A program made the translations under genes and the position numbers. This document shows positions 7,347 to 16,460 of a stretch of DNA of 64,000 nucleotides, piece after piece (the stretch's first letter is position 1; every line of letters begins with the position of its first letter). Origin of the DNA: VAZQ01 sp045811525 (GTDB lineage Bacteria > Pseudomonadota > Alphaproteobacteria > Rhizobiales > Xanthobacteraceae). The notes below the pieces were generated by a model that was given only the letters and a program-made list of their open reading frames with translations, made no database searches and had not been told where the DNA came from. The stretch lies in assembly GCA_045811525.1 (NCBI GenBank), contig JBJMTV010000016.1:248001-312000 (forward strand). The letters run 5' to 3'.

Positions 7347-9419
7347 TCAGCTCCGCAAAATGTCGATGATGAGATCGCCGAACGGATCAACCGTGAGCAC
7401 GTCCCCGGGATGAACCACGGTCGTCGAGGCATACTCCTCGATCAGCGCCGGACCGACGATCCGGTTCGTCGCAAGCAGTCGCGTGCGATCGTAAGTCGGT
7501 GTGTCGATCGCACTGCCCGCTTCGGCAAAATAGACCGGCCGCTGACCGCGTAAGGCGTGAGGCGCAGGCGCCGCGGTCCCAATGGGAATGGGCTCGATCG
7601 CCGGCTTACGCAGGAGCCCGGTCACGGCGGTGCGCAGGCTGACGATTTCCGCCTTCTCGCCCGCAGCCGAGTAGCCGTAACGTGTCTCGTGCACCGCATC
7701 GAAGCGCGCCTTGATGCCCTCGCGGTCCTCGCGCTCGAACAACTGGAGCGGCAACTCGACGGTCACGGCGTGCTCCTGCCCCACATAGCGCATGTCGGCT
7801 GCGCGCGCGACCGCCACGCCGGCTACGGCGATGCGGCTGGTCTCGATCGCGTCCCGGCCGCCACGCTCCATCCCTTGGTAGACCGTCTGCATAGCGGGAA
7901 AGGACGCCTCCGCCAGCGGCGTGAACCAGGTGTTGACGAAATCGCGCCGCAGATCGGCGACCAGCATGCCGAAGGCGGAGAAATGCCCGGGCGCGCGCGG
8001 AATGACGACTCTGGCAATGCGCAACTCGCGCGCAACCATGGCGGCGTGCAGCGGCCCTGCACCGCCATAAGCAACGAGGGTGAAGTCGGCGGCATCGAGA
8101 CCGCGCTCCGTCGTCACCCAGCGCACCATGTGCGCCATTTTCGTCGTGGCGATGCGCAGAATGCCGTCAGCAGCGCCGATGAGGTCCAGCCCGAGCGGCT
8201 GCGCAACACCCTCTGCCAATGCACGCTTGGCGGCGTCGAGGTCGAGTTGCATCTCACCGCCGAGAAAGTGTTGCGCGCTCAGCCGCCCCAGCACGAGATT
8301 GGCGTCGGTGATGGTGGGCTCGCTGCCGCCGCGTCCATAACAAGCGGGCCCCGGCTCGGCGCCCGCGCTCTCCGGTCCGACGCGCAAGGCCCCGGTCTCC
8401 ACGCGGGCGATCGAGCCGCCACCGGTGCCGACCTCCTGGATGTCAATCATCGGGATCTGCACGGGCAAGCCGGTGGCGTAGCCGCCGACAAGAGCGCTGC
8501 CGGTCATCAGCACTTGCCCGCCATGGATGACCCCTGCCTTCGCAGTGGTGCCGCCCATGTCGAAGGCGATGGCATTGCCGAGGCCGATGCTGTCGCAGAG
8601 CGCTTTCGTGCCGATCACTCCGGCAGCAGGGCCAGATTCGAGCATTTTGATGCACGCGCGCTGCGCCTCATCAATGCCGAACAGGCCTCCAGTGGACTGC
8701 ACGATCAAAAAGTCGCCGGCAAAGGCAGCACCACTGAGATGCTCGCGCATCTCGCCGAGATAGCGGTGCACCCGCGGGCCGACATAGGCATTCGCCGCCG
8801 CGGTGGAGGTGCGCTCGAACTCCCGGTATTCCTGCGACAGCTCGTGCGAGGCGGTGACGAAGAGCTGCGGATAGAGCTCCTCGACAATCGCCTTCGCCTG
8901 CTGCTCATGGCTGGCGTTGCGATAGGAATGCAGAAACAGGATGGCGATCGCTTGTGCGCCTTGCGCCACGGCATCGGCGGCCGCCGCGCGTATCTGCTCC
9001 TCGTCGAGCTTGATCAGCGTCATGCCTTGCGCGTCCATGCGCTCGCGAATTTCGTAGCGCAGATCGCGCGTGATCAGCGGGTCATGTCGCCGGAAAAAAA
9101 GGTTGTAGGATTCCGGCCGGTTGACACGGCCGATCTCGTAGATGTCGCGAAAACCCTGGGTGGTCAGGAGAGCGCAAGTGGCACCGGTGCGCTCGAGGAT
9201 GGTGTTGATGGCCACCGTCGTACCGTGCAGGAAGAGCCGCGCGGCATGAAAGTGAGCACCGGCCTTGCCCACCCCAGTCTCGATGCCGGAAACGAGGCGC
9301 GCCGGCGTGGTGAGTGACTTGCCAAGCCTGAGCTCGCCCGTCGTTTCGTCGAGAGCGGCGACGTCCGTGAAGGTGCCGCCAACGTCCGCCGCGAGTCGGA
9401 TTGGATTGGTCGGTGTCAT
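7347..9419 (-). CDS. hyuA: Hydantoinase/oxoprolinase family protein (HyuA-like)
   Basis: A 690-residue HyuA-type subunit with the actin-like ATP-binding fold. It has an N-terminal RLAADVGGTFTDVAA phosphate-binding motif, FLHGTTVAINTILERTGA, and the central NAIAFDMGGTTAKAG second ATP motif, followed by GPACYGRGG. It supplies ATP hydrolysis for the amide- or ring-opening or carboxylation reaction carried out with HyuB, encoded directly downstream. A TTG start two codons earlier is possible, but the ATG at 9419 has AGGGG six bases upstream. No transporter lies beside it, though the amidohydrolase, Rid protein and Mo-hydroxylases around it suggest degradation of a nitrogen heterocycle or lactam. 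That link is inference. Confidence 0.88.
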   Translation of the reverse strand: MTPTNPIRLAADVGGTFTDVAALDETTGELRLGKSLTTPARLVSGIETGVGKAGAHFHAARLFLHGTTVAINTILERTGATCALLTTQGFRDIYEIGRVNRPESYNLFFRRHDPLITRDLRYEIRERMDAQGMTLIKLDEEQIRAAAADAVAQGAQAIAILFLHSYRNASHEQQAKAIVEELYPQLFVTASHELSQEYREFERTSTAAANAYVGPRVHRYLGEMREHLSGAAFAGDFLIVQSTGGLFGIDEAQRACIKMLESGPAAGVIGTKALCDSIGLGNAIAFDMGGTTAKAGVIHGGQVLMTGSALVGGYATGLPVQIPMIDIQEVGTGGGSIARVETGALRVGPESAGAEPGPACYGRGGSEPTITDANLVLGRLSAQHFLGGEMQLDLDAAKRALAEGVAQPLGLDLIGAADGILRIATTKMAHMVRWVTTERGLDAADFTLVAYGGAGPLHAAMVARELRIARVVIPRAPGHFSAFGMLVADLRRDFVNTWFTPLAEASFPAMQTVYQGMERGGRDAIETSRIAVAGVAVARAADMRYVGQEHAVTVELPLQLFEREDREGIKARFDAVHETRYGYSAAGEKAEIVSLRTAVTGLLRKPAIEPIPIGTAAPAPHALRGQRPVYFAEAGSAIDTPTYDRTRLLATNRIVGPALIEEYASTTVVHPGDVLTVDPFGDLIIDILRS

Positions 9420-9515
9420 GCGCAACCCCTATCGGTCAGGGCCGTCGCACTTACGTCAGGGCCGGGCTCGTCGGCGCTCGTGCCCGTTCTCCACCTGCTT
9501 TCAGCCAAAGGCGAG

Positions 9516-9540
9516 GATGCCCGGCATGAAGCCGGGCATC
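9516..9540. repeat. Perfect hairpin between iorB-like and hyuA genes
   Basis: GATGCCCGGC at 9516-9525 is repeated in inverted form as GCCGGGCATC at 9531-9540 with a five-base loop. It lies between the stop of the IorB-like gene and the start of hyuA. No T-run follows on the minus strand, so it is either a factor-dependent stop or a REP-type palindrome rather than a classical terminator. Confidence 0.7.
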
Positions 9541-9599
9541 CCGCGCCATCTGCGCCTGTTCCGTCTTCGGACGGAAAGAGACGACTCACCCTATCAGCA

Positions 9600-11792
9600 T
9601 CACGCGAAGCTGATGTTGTGGTTCTTCAGCGGGAGATCGCGAATGCGCTTGCCGGTGGCGGCGGCATAGGCATTGAGCACGGCGGGCGCGGCGACGAAGA
9701 TCGTCGGCTCGCCGACGCCACCCCAGAAGTCGTTGGTGGGAATGATGATGCTCTCGACCTTAGGCATTTCGGCTATACGCATCGAGTTGTAGTCGTGGAA
9801 ATTCGTCTGCTCGATCCGGCCGTCCTTCACCGTGCACTCGCCATAGAAGGCCGCCGACAATCCGTACACGAATGAGCCGGCGATCTGCCGCTCGATCTGC
9901 GCGGGATTGACTGCATGTCCGCAGTTCGTGGCGGCCACAATGCGGTGCACCTTCACCTTGTCATTGTTGACCGACACTTCGGCGGCCGCGGCAACGTAGC
10001 TCCCATACCCCATGTGCTGCGCGAGGCCGCGGAAAACCCCGCGATCGGCAGGCTTGTCCCAGCCCACGCGCTCGGCGACGGCATTGAGCACGGCGAGGTG
10101 CTTGGGATGGTTCGCCATCAGCTTGCGGCGGAATTCCAGCGGGTTTTGTCCGGCCGCCTGCGCCAGCTCGTCGATGAAGCACTCGAGATAGATGGCGTTC
10201 TGATTGTTGTTCACGCCGCGCCAGAAGTGGGGCGGGATGTGCGGATTGCGCATCGCATGATCGATCAGCAGATTGGGCACGGTGTAGCCGAACTCGCCCT
10301 CGGGGCCGGTCGGATTGAGCCCCTGGAATACGAAACTATCCTTGCCGTTCTGCAGGCTTTGCGGCGCCACGAAAGCGAGGATCGACTGACCGGAGATGCG
10401 CATGTGCAGCGCGGTCAGATTGTTATTGGCGTCGAATGCGCCCGTCATCTTTGCCATCGTGATCGGATGGTAGCGCCCGTGCGTCATGTCCTCTTCGCGC
10501 GACCAGATCAGCTTGACCGGATTTCCCGGGATCTGCTTGGCGATCGCCACCGCCTGCTGGGCGAAGTCATTGGTCGTGCGGCGGCCGAATCCGCCACCGA
10601 GCAGCGTCTTGTGCACGTCGCACTTGGCAACTGGCAGCCCTGCCGTCTCTGCAACTGCGGCAAGCGTGGCCTCGCCATTTTGCGTCGGCGCCCAGACCTC
10701 GCACTTGTCGGCGGTGTAGAGCGCCGTCGCGTTCATGGGCTCCATGGTGGCGTGGTTCTGGTAGGGGAACGAGTAGACCGCCTCGACTTTCTTTGCGGCG
10801 CCGGCGATCGCAGCCTTGGTGTCGCCCTTCGAGTTGCCGACATGGGCGTCGTCCGCATCCAGCCCGGTCTTGAGAAATTCGGCAATTGATGCGCTCGACA
10901 CCTTGGCGTTGGGGCCTTCATCCCAGACGATCGGCAGTGCCTCGAGTGCGGTCTTCGCGCGCCACCAGGTGTCGGCGACGACTGCTACGGCGTAGTCCTC
11001 GACGCGGACCACTTTTTTCACGCCGGGCATGTTGGCGACCTTGGCCTCGTCGTAGCTCTTGAGCTTGCCGCCGAACACCGGGCATTGGCTGATCGCAGCA
11101 ATCACCATGTTGGGAAGCTTAAGGTCGATCGCGTAGACCTGCTCGCCCGTGACTTTGGGCGGCGTGTCGAGCCGCTTGAGACCCTTGCCGGCGATCTTCC
11201 AATCCTTGGGGTCCTTGAGTGGTACGTCCTTCGGCGGCTCGATCTTTGCGGCGGCCTCTGCGACCTTTCCGTAGGTGACGGTGCGGCCGCTTCCCTTATG
11301 CGTGATCACGCCTTTGTCGACGGTGAGCTCTCCCACCGGTACATTCAGCTGCGCGGCAGCCGCCTGCTTGAGCATCTCGCGCGCCGCGGCCCCTCCCTTG
11401 CGGAGGTAATCCTGCGACGTGCGGATACCCCGGCTACCCGCCGTGAAGAAATCGCCCCAGGCGCGGTTGCGCGCAACGTTTTGCCCGGGCGTCGGAAACT
11501 CGGTCTTGACCTTCGCCCAGTCGCATTCCAGCTCCTCAGCGACGAGCTGGGCGAGACCCGTCATGGTCCCCTGCCCCATTTCCGATCGGGCGATGCGGAT
11601 GACCACGGTCTCGTCCGGGCGGATGACCACCCACACGTTGATTTCAGGGGAGCCGTCCTGTGCGCGGATCGCTTGCGGCCCGAACGGCAGGTCGAGACCG
11701 AGCGCAAGCCCGCCCCCCGCCGCCGCGGCGGTGACAATAAACCCACGCCGATTCATCTTAGGTGCAAAGTTCATGGCTGGCTCCGGGTTCAT
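9600..11792 (-). CDS. iorB: Isoquinoline 1-oxidoreductase-type molybdopterin subunit (IorB-like, Tat-exported)
   Basis: A 730-residue large subunit of the two-component (IorAB/AdhB-type) molybdenum hydroxylases, which oxidise aldehydes or N-heterocycles and pass electrons to cytochrome c rather than FAD. The N-terminus has a twin-arginine signal (MNRRGF followed by an Ala/Gly-rich stretch to about residue 45), so the enzyme is probably periplasmic. LLGGGFGRRTTNDF is a cofactor-binding segment. GGVGEP near residue 695 carries the catalytic Glu. The ATG at 11792 overlaps the stop of the 2Fe-2S subunit by ATGA, showing translational coupling. An internal ATG at 11774 is the other possible start. 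The substrate is unknown. Confidence 0.87.
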   Translation of the reverse strand: MNPEPAMNFAPKMNRRGFIVTAAAAGGGLALGLDLPFGPQAIRAQDGSPEINVWVVIRPDETVVIRIARSEMGQGTMTGLAQLVAEELECDWAKVKTEFPTPGQNVARNRAWGDFFTAGSRGIRTSQDYLRKGGAAAREMLKQAAAAQLNVPVGELTVDKGVITHKGSGRTVTYGKVAEAAAKIEPPKDVPLKDPKDWKIAGKGLKRLDTPPKVTGEQVYAIDLKLPNMVIAAISQCPVFGGKLKSYDEAKVANMPGVKKVVRVEDYAVAVVADTWWRAKTALEALPIVWDEGPNAKVSSASIAEFLKTGLDADDAHVGNSKGDTKAAIAGAAKKVEAVYSFPYQNHATMEPMNATALYTADKCEVWAPTQNGEATLAAVAETAGLPVAKCDVHKTLLGGGFGRRTTNDFAQQAVAIAKQIPGNPVKLIWSREEDMTHGRYHPITMAKMTGAFDANNNLTALHMRISGQSILAFVAPQSLQNGKDSFVFQGLNPTGPEGEFGYTVPNLLIDHAMRNPHIPPHFWRGVNNNQNAIYLECFIDELAQAAGQNPLEFRRKLMANHPKHLAVLNAVAERVGWDKPADRGVFRGLAQHMGYGSYVAAAAEVSVNNDKVKVHRIVAATNCGHAVNPAQIERQIAGSFVYGLSAAFYGECTVKDGRIEQTNFHDYNSMRIAEMPKVESIIIPTNDFWGGVGEPTIFVAAPAVLNAYAAATGKRIRDLPLKNHNISFA

Positions 11793-12238
11793 GCATTGGC
11801 CGCGGCGTGAATGGCAGCGCGCACCTGCTGGAAGGTGCCGCAGCGGCAGATATTGGTAATGCCGGCGTCAATGTCCGCGTCGGATGGTTTTGGCTTCTGC
11901 TTGAGCAGCGCCGCGACCGCCATGATCATCCCGCTCTGGCAATAGCCGCATTGCGGCACGTCGTGCTCGATCCAGGCCTGCTGTACCTTGTGCAGCACGC
12001 CGTTCTGCGCGAGGCCCTCTATGGTCGTGATCTGCTTGCCCTCAACATTGCTCACCGGCATCGAGCACGAGCGCACGGCTTCCCCGTCGATGTGCACGGT
12101 GCAGGCGCCACACTGGGCAATGCCGCAGCCGTATTTGGTCCCGGTGTAGCCGACTTGTTCGCGCAAGACCCACAGCAACGGCGTGTTGGGATCGACATCG
12201 ACGTTATGCGTCTGTCCATTGACGATGAGACGAGCCAT
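11789..12238 (-). CDS. iorA: Isoquinoline 1-oxidoreductase-type 2Fe-2S subunit (IorA-like)
   Basis: A 149-residue small subunit with two [2Fe-2S] clusters. The plant-ferredoxin-type N-terminal domain has C38, C43, C46 and C58, in the pattern GCGIAQCGACTV. The helical C-terminal domain has C97, C100, C131 and C133, in QCGYCQSG and ICRCG. It relays electrons from the molybdenum centre of the downstream IorB-like subunit to a periplasmic acceptor. The subunit presumably leaves the cell with IorB, as it has no signal peptide of its own. It overlaps iorB by four bases. No FAD subunit is present, as expected for this class. Confidence 0.9.
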   Translation of the reverse strand: MARLIVNGQTHNVDVDPNTPLLWVLREQVGYTGTKYGCGIAQCGACTVHIDGEAVRSCSMPVSNVEGKQITTIEGLAQNGVLHKVQQAWIEHDVPQCGYCQSGMIMAVAALLKQKPKPSDADIDAGITNICRCGTFQQVRAAIHAAANA

Positions 12239-12414
12239 TCATGTTCTCCGGTAAAGCGACTGAGATTGTGGAGCGCTGGCTCTTGCATGTGCCAGCGGCA
12301 TGCAGTCGCTGGATGCTAGCCTGGAAGGACTCTAGGGTAAAAACTAGGGCGGCGCGAGTTGAAAGAGTCGTGATGATGCGGTGTTGATCGCAGTCGTCAC
12401 GCTGGCAAACGCGC

Positions 12415-12753
12415 CTAACGATCTGCAATCGACCTCACATAGGCCCAGATCTGGTCTATCTGCTCGTCGGAGATCACTCCCTTCCACGGCGGCATCTGGT
12501 TGCGCCCGTCGCGCACGGTGCTCTCGAACTTCGCGCGGTCGTCAGGGGTCAAGCGGCGCAGATTGGGGAATTGGCCTGTGCTGACCAGTCGATCGCCATG
12601 GCAAACGGCGCAGTAGGTATTGTAGACCTCCTCTCCGGCAGCAATCTTCGCTTTATCCTGCACGCCAGGTGCTTGCGCCAGCGCCGATGGCACGAGCCAA
12701 AGCCATGTGCCGAGCCCGACCACAATCCTACTCCGTCGTCGTCTATCCCGCAT
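12415..12753 (-). CDS. Periplasmic mono-haem c-type cytochrome
   Basis: A 112-residue class I cytochrome c. It has a cleavable signal peptide of about 27 residues ending SALAQA, one haem site C48-A-V-C51-H52, and the likely axial Met87 in NQMPPW. The longer open frame to 12924 is not needed: ATG 12753 has GGAG at the right distance. The gene follows the PQQ dehydrogenase on the same strand after 88 bases and precedes the iorAB pair. It is well placed to take electrons from the quinoprotein and perhaps also from IorAB. The sequence alone cannot tell which. Confidence 0.85.
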   Translation of the reverse strand: MRDRRRRSRIVVGLGTWLWLVPSALAQAPGVQDKAKIAAGEEVYNTYCAVCHGDRLVSTGQFPNLRRLTPDDRAKFESTVRDGRNQMPPWKGVISDEQIDQIWAYVRSIADR

Positions 12754-12841
12754 TGCTGCTCCAGGGTCTGCCAAATCGAAGGGGAGGCCGCCATGAGCTG
12801 CCTCCCCCCATTCTTTTGTTGAGCTTGAAACCGGCGCTAGG

Positions 12842-14530
12842 TCACTTGTCGAAGAGCGCAAACGTCCAAAGTGTGACGCCGGTCGGCTGATTCTCGAGGT
12901 TCGGATCGCCGCCTCGTTGGGCATAGACGCCGCCCAGGCCGCTCATCACTGTGACATATTGCTTGCCGTCTTTTTCCCAGGTGACGGGATGGCCGATGAT
13001 CCCGGATGGAGTCTTGAAGCTCCAGAGGATCTTTCCGGTGTCGGCGTCGAGCGCCTGGAACTCACCTGTCATCACCCCCGTGAACACGAGATTTGTCCCC
13101 GTCACCATGGTCGAGGAAAAGTTCGGGCTCTGGTACGGGGTCTCCCACTTCGATTTGCCGGTCAACGGATCAATAGCTTTGAGGAAGCCGCGCACGTTGG
13201 GGTCGTCGGTGACAACCGTCCGCTTCACACTAACGGGACCCGACGGCTTGCCGGGCTCGAGCTTCGGCGGCTCAGGGGCTTCATAGGTCATGCCGACGTG
13301 CACGGTGTTGACGTAGAGCAGGCCGGTCTGCGGGCTGAAGGCGGGGCTCTGCCAATTCGTCACGCCGGTAACCGAGGGCCAAACGGTGACGTTCTTGCCC
13401 TCGAGTGCGCCCTTGAACACATCGGTGACGATTGGGCGGCCGGTTTCCTTGTCGATGCCGCTGGCCCAATTCACCTTGCCGTAGGTATTCGCAGCAACCA
13501 GCTTGCCCTCTTTCGCGTCGAGCACATACAGGAACCCGCTGCGATTGGCTTGGATGATGACCTTGCGCGGGTTGCCGCCGACATTCAGGGTGGCGATGAC
13601 GGGTGTCTGCACCGCGTCATAGTCGAACGGATCGTTTGGTGTGGTTTGGAAGTGCCAGACCATCTCCCCGGTCTTCGGGCGGATCGCGGCGACGGAATTG
13701 GTGTAGAGGTTGTCACCCTTGCGAGCGCGCGGGTTCCAAGGCGAAGGGTTGCCAATACCCCAGTAGATCAGATCCAGCTCGGGATCGTAAGTACCAGTGA
13801 CCCAGGTGCTGCCGCCGCCAGTGAGCGCGGAATTGCCCTCCCAGGTCTCAGACCCAGGCTCGCCCTTGGCCGGGATCGTGTAGGTGCGCCACAGGTGCTT
13901 GCCCGTTTTTGCGTCATAGGCCTCCAGCAGTCCGCGATGGCTGTACTCGGCGCCCGCAACCCCGGTGATCACCATGCCGTTCACGACCAGCGGAGCGCCG
14001 GTCATCGCGTAACCGTTGGCATGGGTAACGGGGTCCGGCGACTTCGTCTGCCAGACTTCTTTGCCGGTTTTCGCATCGAGGGCGATCATGCGATCGTCCA
14101 TCAATGCCCGAATGATCATCCCTTCGTACATTGCAGAGCCGCGGTTGACGATGCCGCAGCACACGACCCGCAGTGTCTCAGGTGGATAGTCGTGCAGCAC
14201 GCGCCATATCTGTTTGCCCGTGAGCGCGTCGACGGCAGCCGTCGCGTTATGCGTCGTCACATAGATCACGCCGTCCTTCACCAGCGGGAAGGATTCGCCG
14301 CCCTGCAGATCGCCAAGGGAGTAGCCCCAGACCGGCACGAGCTTCTGCACGTTCTGCTTGTTGATCTGGGTGAGAGGGCTGTAGCGCTGGGCGGAATAGC
14401 CCATGCCGTAGACGAGCACGTCTCCAGTGGTCTTCTCGTCATTCTTCAGATCGTCCGATGTCTGCGCGAGCGCCGTCATCGGCACAGCCGCACCGAGCAG
14501 TGCAGCCAACAGAGCAGAGCGTGCGAGCAT
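12842..14530 (-). CDS. PQQ-dependent alcohol dehydrogenase with lanthanide-type active-site Asp pair
   Basis: A 562-residue quinoprotein of the methanol/ethanol dehydrogenase family, an eight-bladed propeller that oxidises alcohols in the periplasm. The signal peptide ends at ALAQ (residues 20-23). Adjacent cysteines C124-C125 form the ring disulfide over PQQ. E195 (AGAEYS) and N261 (GIGNPSPW) match the metal ligands, and D303 is the catalytic Asp. D305 follows two residues later in PFDYDAV. This extra Asp is the established marker of lanthanide-dependent members (XoxF, PedH), while calcium enzymes carry a small residue there. W-docking repeats such as DAKTGKEVW and DADTGKILW are visible. The gene has an unusually strong ribosome binding site (GGAGGAGGAG) and is followed by a cytochrome c gene. 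The alcohol substrate is not known. Confidence 0.9.
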   Translation of the reverse strand: MLARSALLAALLGAAVPMTALAQTSDDLKNDEKTTGDVLVYGMGYSAQRYSPLTQINKQNVQKLVPVWGYSLGDLQGGESFPLVKDGVIYVTTHNATAAVDALTGKQIWRVLHDYPPETLRVVCCGIVNRGSAMYEGMIIRALMDDRMIALDAKTGKEVWQTKSPDPVTHANGYAMTGAPLVVNGMVITGVAGAEYSHRGLLEAYDAKTGKHLWRTYTIPAKGEPGSETWEGNSALTGGGSTWVTGTYDPELDLIYWGIGNPSPWNPRARKGDNLYTNSVAAIRPKTGEMVWHFQTTPNDPFDYDAVQTPVIATLNVGGNPRKVIIQANRSGFLYVLDAKEGKLVAANTYGKVNWASGIDKETGRPIVTDVFKGALEGKNVTVWPSVTGVTNWQSPAFSPQTGLLYVNTVHVGMTYEAPEPPKLEPGKPSGPVSVKRTVVTDDPNVRGFLKAIDPLTGKSKWETPYQSPNFSSTMVTGTNLVFTGVMTGEFQALDADTGKILWSFKTPSGIIGHPVTWEKDGKQYVTVMSGLGGVYAQRGGDPNLENQPTGVTLWTFALFDK

Positions 14531-14742
14531 GTCTCCTCCTCCTCGCTTTGGCGGCGGCCATGTTGTTGTCGTCTTGTCCGACGTGCGGTCGCCTGAGAGC
14601 GACTATAGCGCGGCTGCTCAATCGAGTGCACGAAAAAGATCGCGCACGAGCCTCGGCCGTCGCGCGCGGCAGTCGTTGCGCGCTGCCCGGTTTCACTATG
14701 GTATGGTCATCTTAAACTCTGCACTGGTATTTCGATCCCTGC
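14531..14742. promoter_or_regulatory. Divergent promoter region of the PQQ dehydrogenase and an NMT1/SsuA-type ABC operon
   Basis: These 212 bases lie between two divergent starts. On the minus strand the GGAGGAGGAG ribosome binding site of the dehydrogenase occupies about 14534-14545. The rest is moderately AT-richer near 14695-14735, upstream of the ABC gene, and probably holds its promoter. I could not recognise a sigma-54 site or a clear operator. Confidence 0.45.
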
Positions 14743-15717
14743 ATGCTTGTCCCCCTGCGCCTTTCCTTTGCCGCTGCCCTGGCGCTTGCCGTCACCAGCG
14801 CAAGTGCGGCCGACCGCATCCGGCTCGCCGTGCAGCGAACGGGCACGCTCGCCTGGGAGCTCGACGTCGTGAAAGCGCACGGGCTCGACCGCAAGCACGA
14901 CGTTGCGGTCGACTCCCTCGAGCTCGCGTCAACCGAGGCGGGCAAGATCGCGCTTAAAGGCGGCTCCGCCGACATGATGCTCTCGGACTGGTTGTGGGTC
15001 GCGCGCGAGCGCACGCTTGGCGATAATCTCAAATTCTACCCCTCGTCCAGTACGCTAGGCGCCGTGATGGTGCCGACGCAATCGGCCATCGCGAATGTCG
15101 CTGATCTTCGCGGCAGGAAGCTCGCCATCGCCGGCGGGCCGCTCGACAAGAGCTGGCTCCTCCTGCAGGCGTTTGCGCGACGGGGCGGGCTCGACCTGAA
15201 GAAGCACGCGAGCATCGTCTATGGCGCGCCGCCGCTCCTCGCGGAGAAAGCGCTGCAGGGCGAAGTGGATGCGACACTGACCTACTGGAATTTTTGCGCC
15301 GACCTCGAAAGCAAAGGTTTCCAACGTGCGATCGGCGTCGACGCGATCATGCGCGCGCTCGGTGCGAAGGCGCCGATCGCCATCGTCGGCTATACTTTCG
15401 AGGGGGACTGGGCTGCACGCAACGGCTCGGCGGTCGATCGCTTTCTCGCGGCGATGCGCGAGGCCAAAAGCATCCTCGCGGAGTCGCAGGCGGATTGGGA
15501 GAGGCTCGCCCCACGCATCCGCGTCACCGATCCCGGCGCCCTGGCGATCTATCGGGCGCGCTATAGCGAGGGCATCGTGCGCCGTCCGCTAAGCGAGGAG
15601 GAGGCCGACGCGCGCGCTCTCTATCGGGTGCTTGCAGAGGTTGGCGGATCCGAGCTGGTTGGCGCCGCGCGCGAGCTTGCCGACGGCACCTTCTATCGTC
15701 CGGCAGGCGGAGAGTAA
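14743..15717 (+). CDS. ABC transporter substrate-binding protein, NMT1/SsuA/TauA family
   Basis: A 324-residue periplasmic binding protein with a signal peptide to about residue 22 (TSASAAD). It shows the NMT1/SsuA fold: a first strand RIRLAVQRTGTLAWEL, a middle LRGRKLAIAGGPLDKSW anion-binding-like loop, and VDATLTYWNF. The family takes up sulfonates, nitrate, thiamine precursors and aromatic acids. The ligand here is unknown. It heads an SBP-permease-ATPase operon divergent from the PQQ dehydrogenase, which suggests a substrate or cofactor need of the alcohol-oxidation pathway rather than sulfur scavenging. That link is inference from position only. Confidence 0.82.
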   Translation: MLVPLRLSFAAALALAVTSASAADRIRLAVQRTGTLAWELDVVKAHGLDRKHDVAVDSLELASTEAGKIALKGGSADMMLSDWLWVARERTLGDNLKFYPSSSTLGAVMVPTQSAIANVADLRGRKLAIAGGPLDKSWLLLQAFARRGGLDLKKHASIVYGAPPLLAEKALQGEVDATLTYWNFCADLESKGFQRAIGVDAIMRALGAKAPIAIVGYTFEGDWAARNGSAVDRFLAAMREAKSILAESQADWERLAPRIRVTDPGALAIYRARYSEGIVRRPLSEEEADARALYRVLAEVGGSELVGAARELADGTFYRPAGGE

Positions 15718-15719
15718 CA

Positions 15720-16460
15720 TTGCTCGCGCGGCTGTTCTCGCTCACCGTGCTCGTGCTGGCCTGGTATGCGGGATCGCAGCTTGCCGGCGCGCGGCTGCTG
15801 CCCGGCCCGCAGGCCGTGGCCTTGGCGATTTTGGAGGAGGCGCGCTCGGGCGCGCTCGGCCTCAATCTTGCTGCCACGCTGCTGCGCGTCGCCATCGCCT
15901 TCACCATTGCCATGGCGCTCGGCGCGATCATCGGTCTCGTCATGGGCCGCTCGCGCACGGCCGATCGGCTTGCGGACCCGTGGCTGGTTGTGCTGCTCAA
16001 CTTGCCTGCACTTGTCATCATCGTGCTCGCCTATGTCTGGGCCGGCCTCACTGAGACGGCGGCGATTGCGGCCGTCGCCCTGAATAAGCTCCCGATCGCC
16101 ACAGTGACGGTGCGTGAGGGAGCGCGCTCTCTCGACCGCTCGCTTGACGAGATGGCGCAGGTTTTCCGCATGCCCGCATGGGTGCGGCTGCGCCATGTGG
16201 TCCTGCCGCAGCTTGCGCCCTACCTCGCCGCGGCAGCGCGCTCGGGCCTCTCGCTGGTCTGGAAGATCGTGCTGATCGTCGAATTGCTCGGCCGCCCCAA
16301 TGGCGTGGGGTTCGAGATCGGGGTCGCCTTCCAGCTCTTCGACGTGACGCGCATTCTGGCCTATGCTCTGGCCTTCGTCGCCGTCATGCTGGCGATTGAA
16401 ACTTTCCTGGTGCAGCCGCTCGAACGACATGTCGCACGCTGGCGTCCGCGACCGGCTTGA
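15720..16460 (+). CDS. ABC transporter permease, SsuC/TauC-like
   Basis: A 246-residue inner-membrane permease of the BPD_transp_1 family with about six hydrophobic segments. The EAA loop contact with the ATPase is around DEMAQVFRMPAWVRLRHVV. The start appears to be TTG at 15720, two bases after the stop of the binding protein, with GGCGGAGAG before it. It overlaps the ATPase gene by 32 bases, so the three genes form one operon. Confidence 0.83.
   Translation: MLARLFSLTVLVLAWYAGSQLAGARLLPGPQAVALAILEEARSGALGLNLAATLLRVAIAFTIAMALGAIIGLVMGRSRTADRLADPWLVVLLNLPALVIIVLAYVWAGLTETAAIAAVALNKLPIATVTVREGARSLDRSLDEMAQVFRMPAWVRLRHVVLPQLAPYLAAAARSGLSLVWKIVLIVELLGRPNGVGFEIGVAFQLFDVTRILAYALAFVAVMLAIETFLVQPLERHVARWRPRPA

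Noticed and set aside
9516..9540. A classical intrinsic terminator
   Set aside because: The stem is strong but there is no T-run after it on the minus strand.
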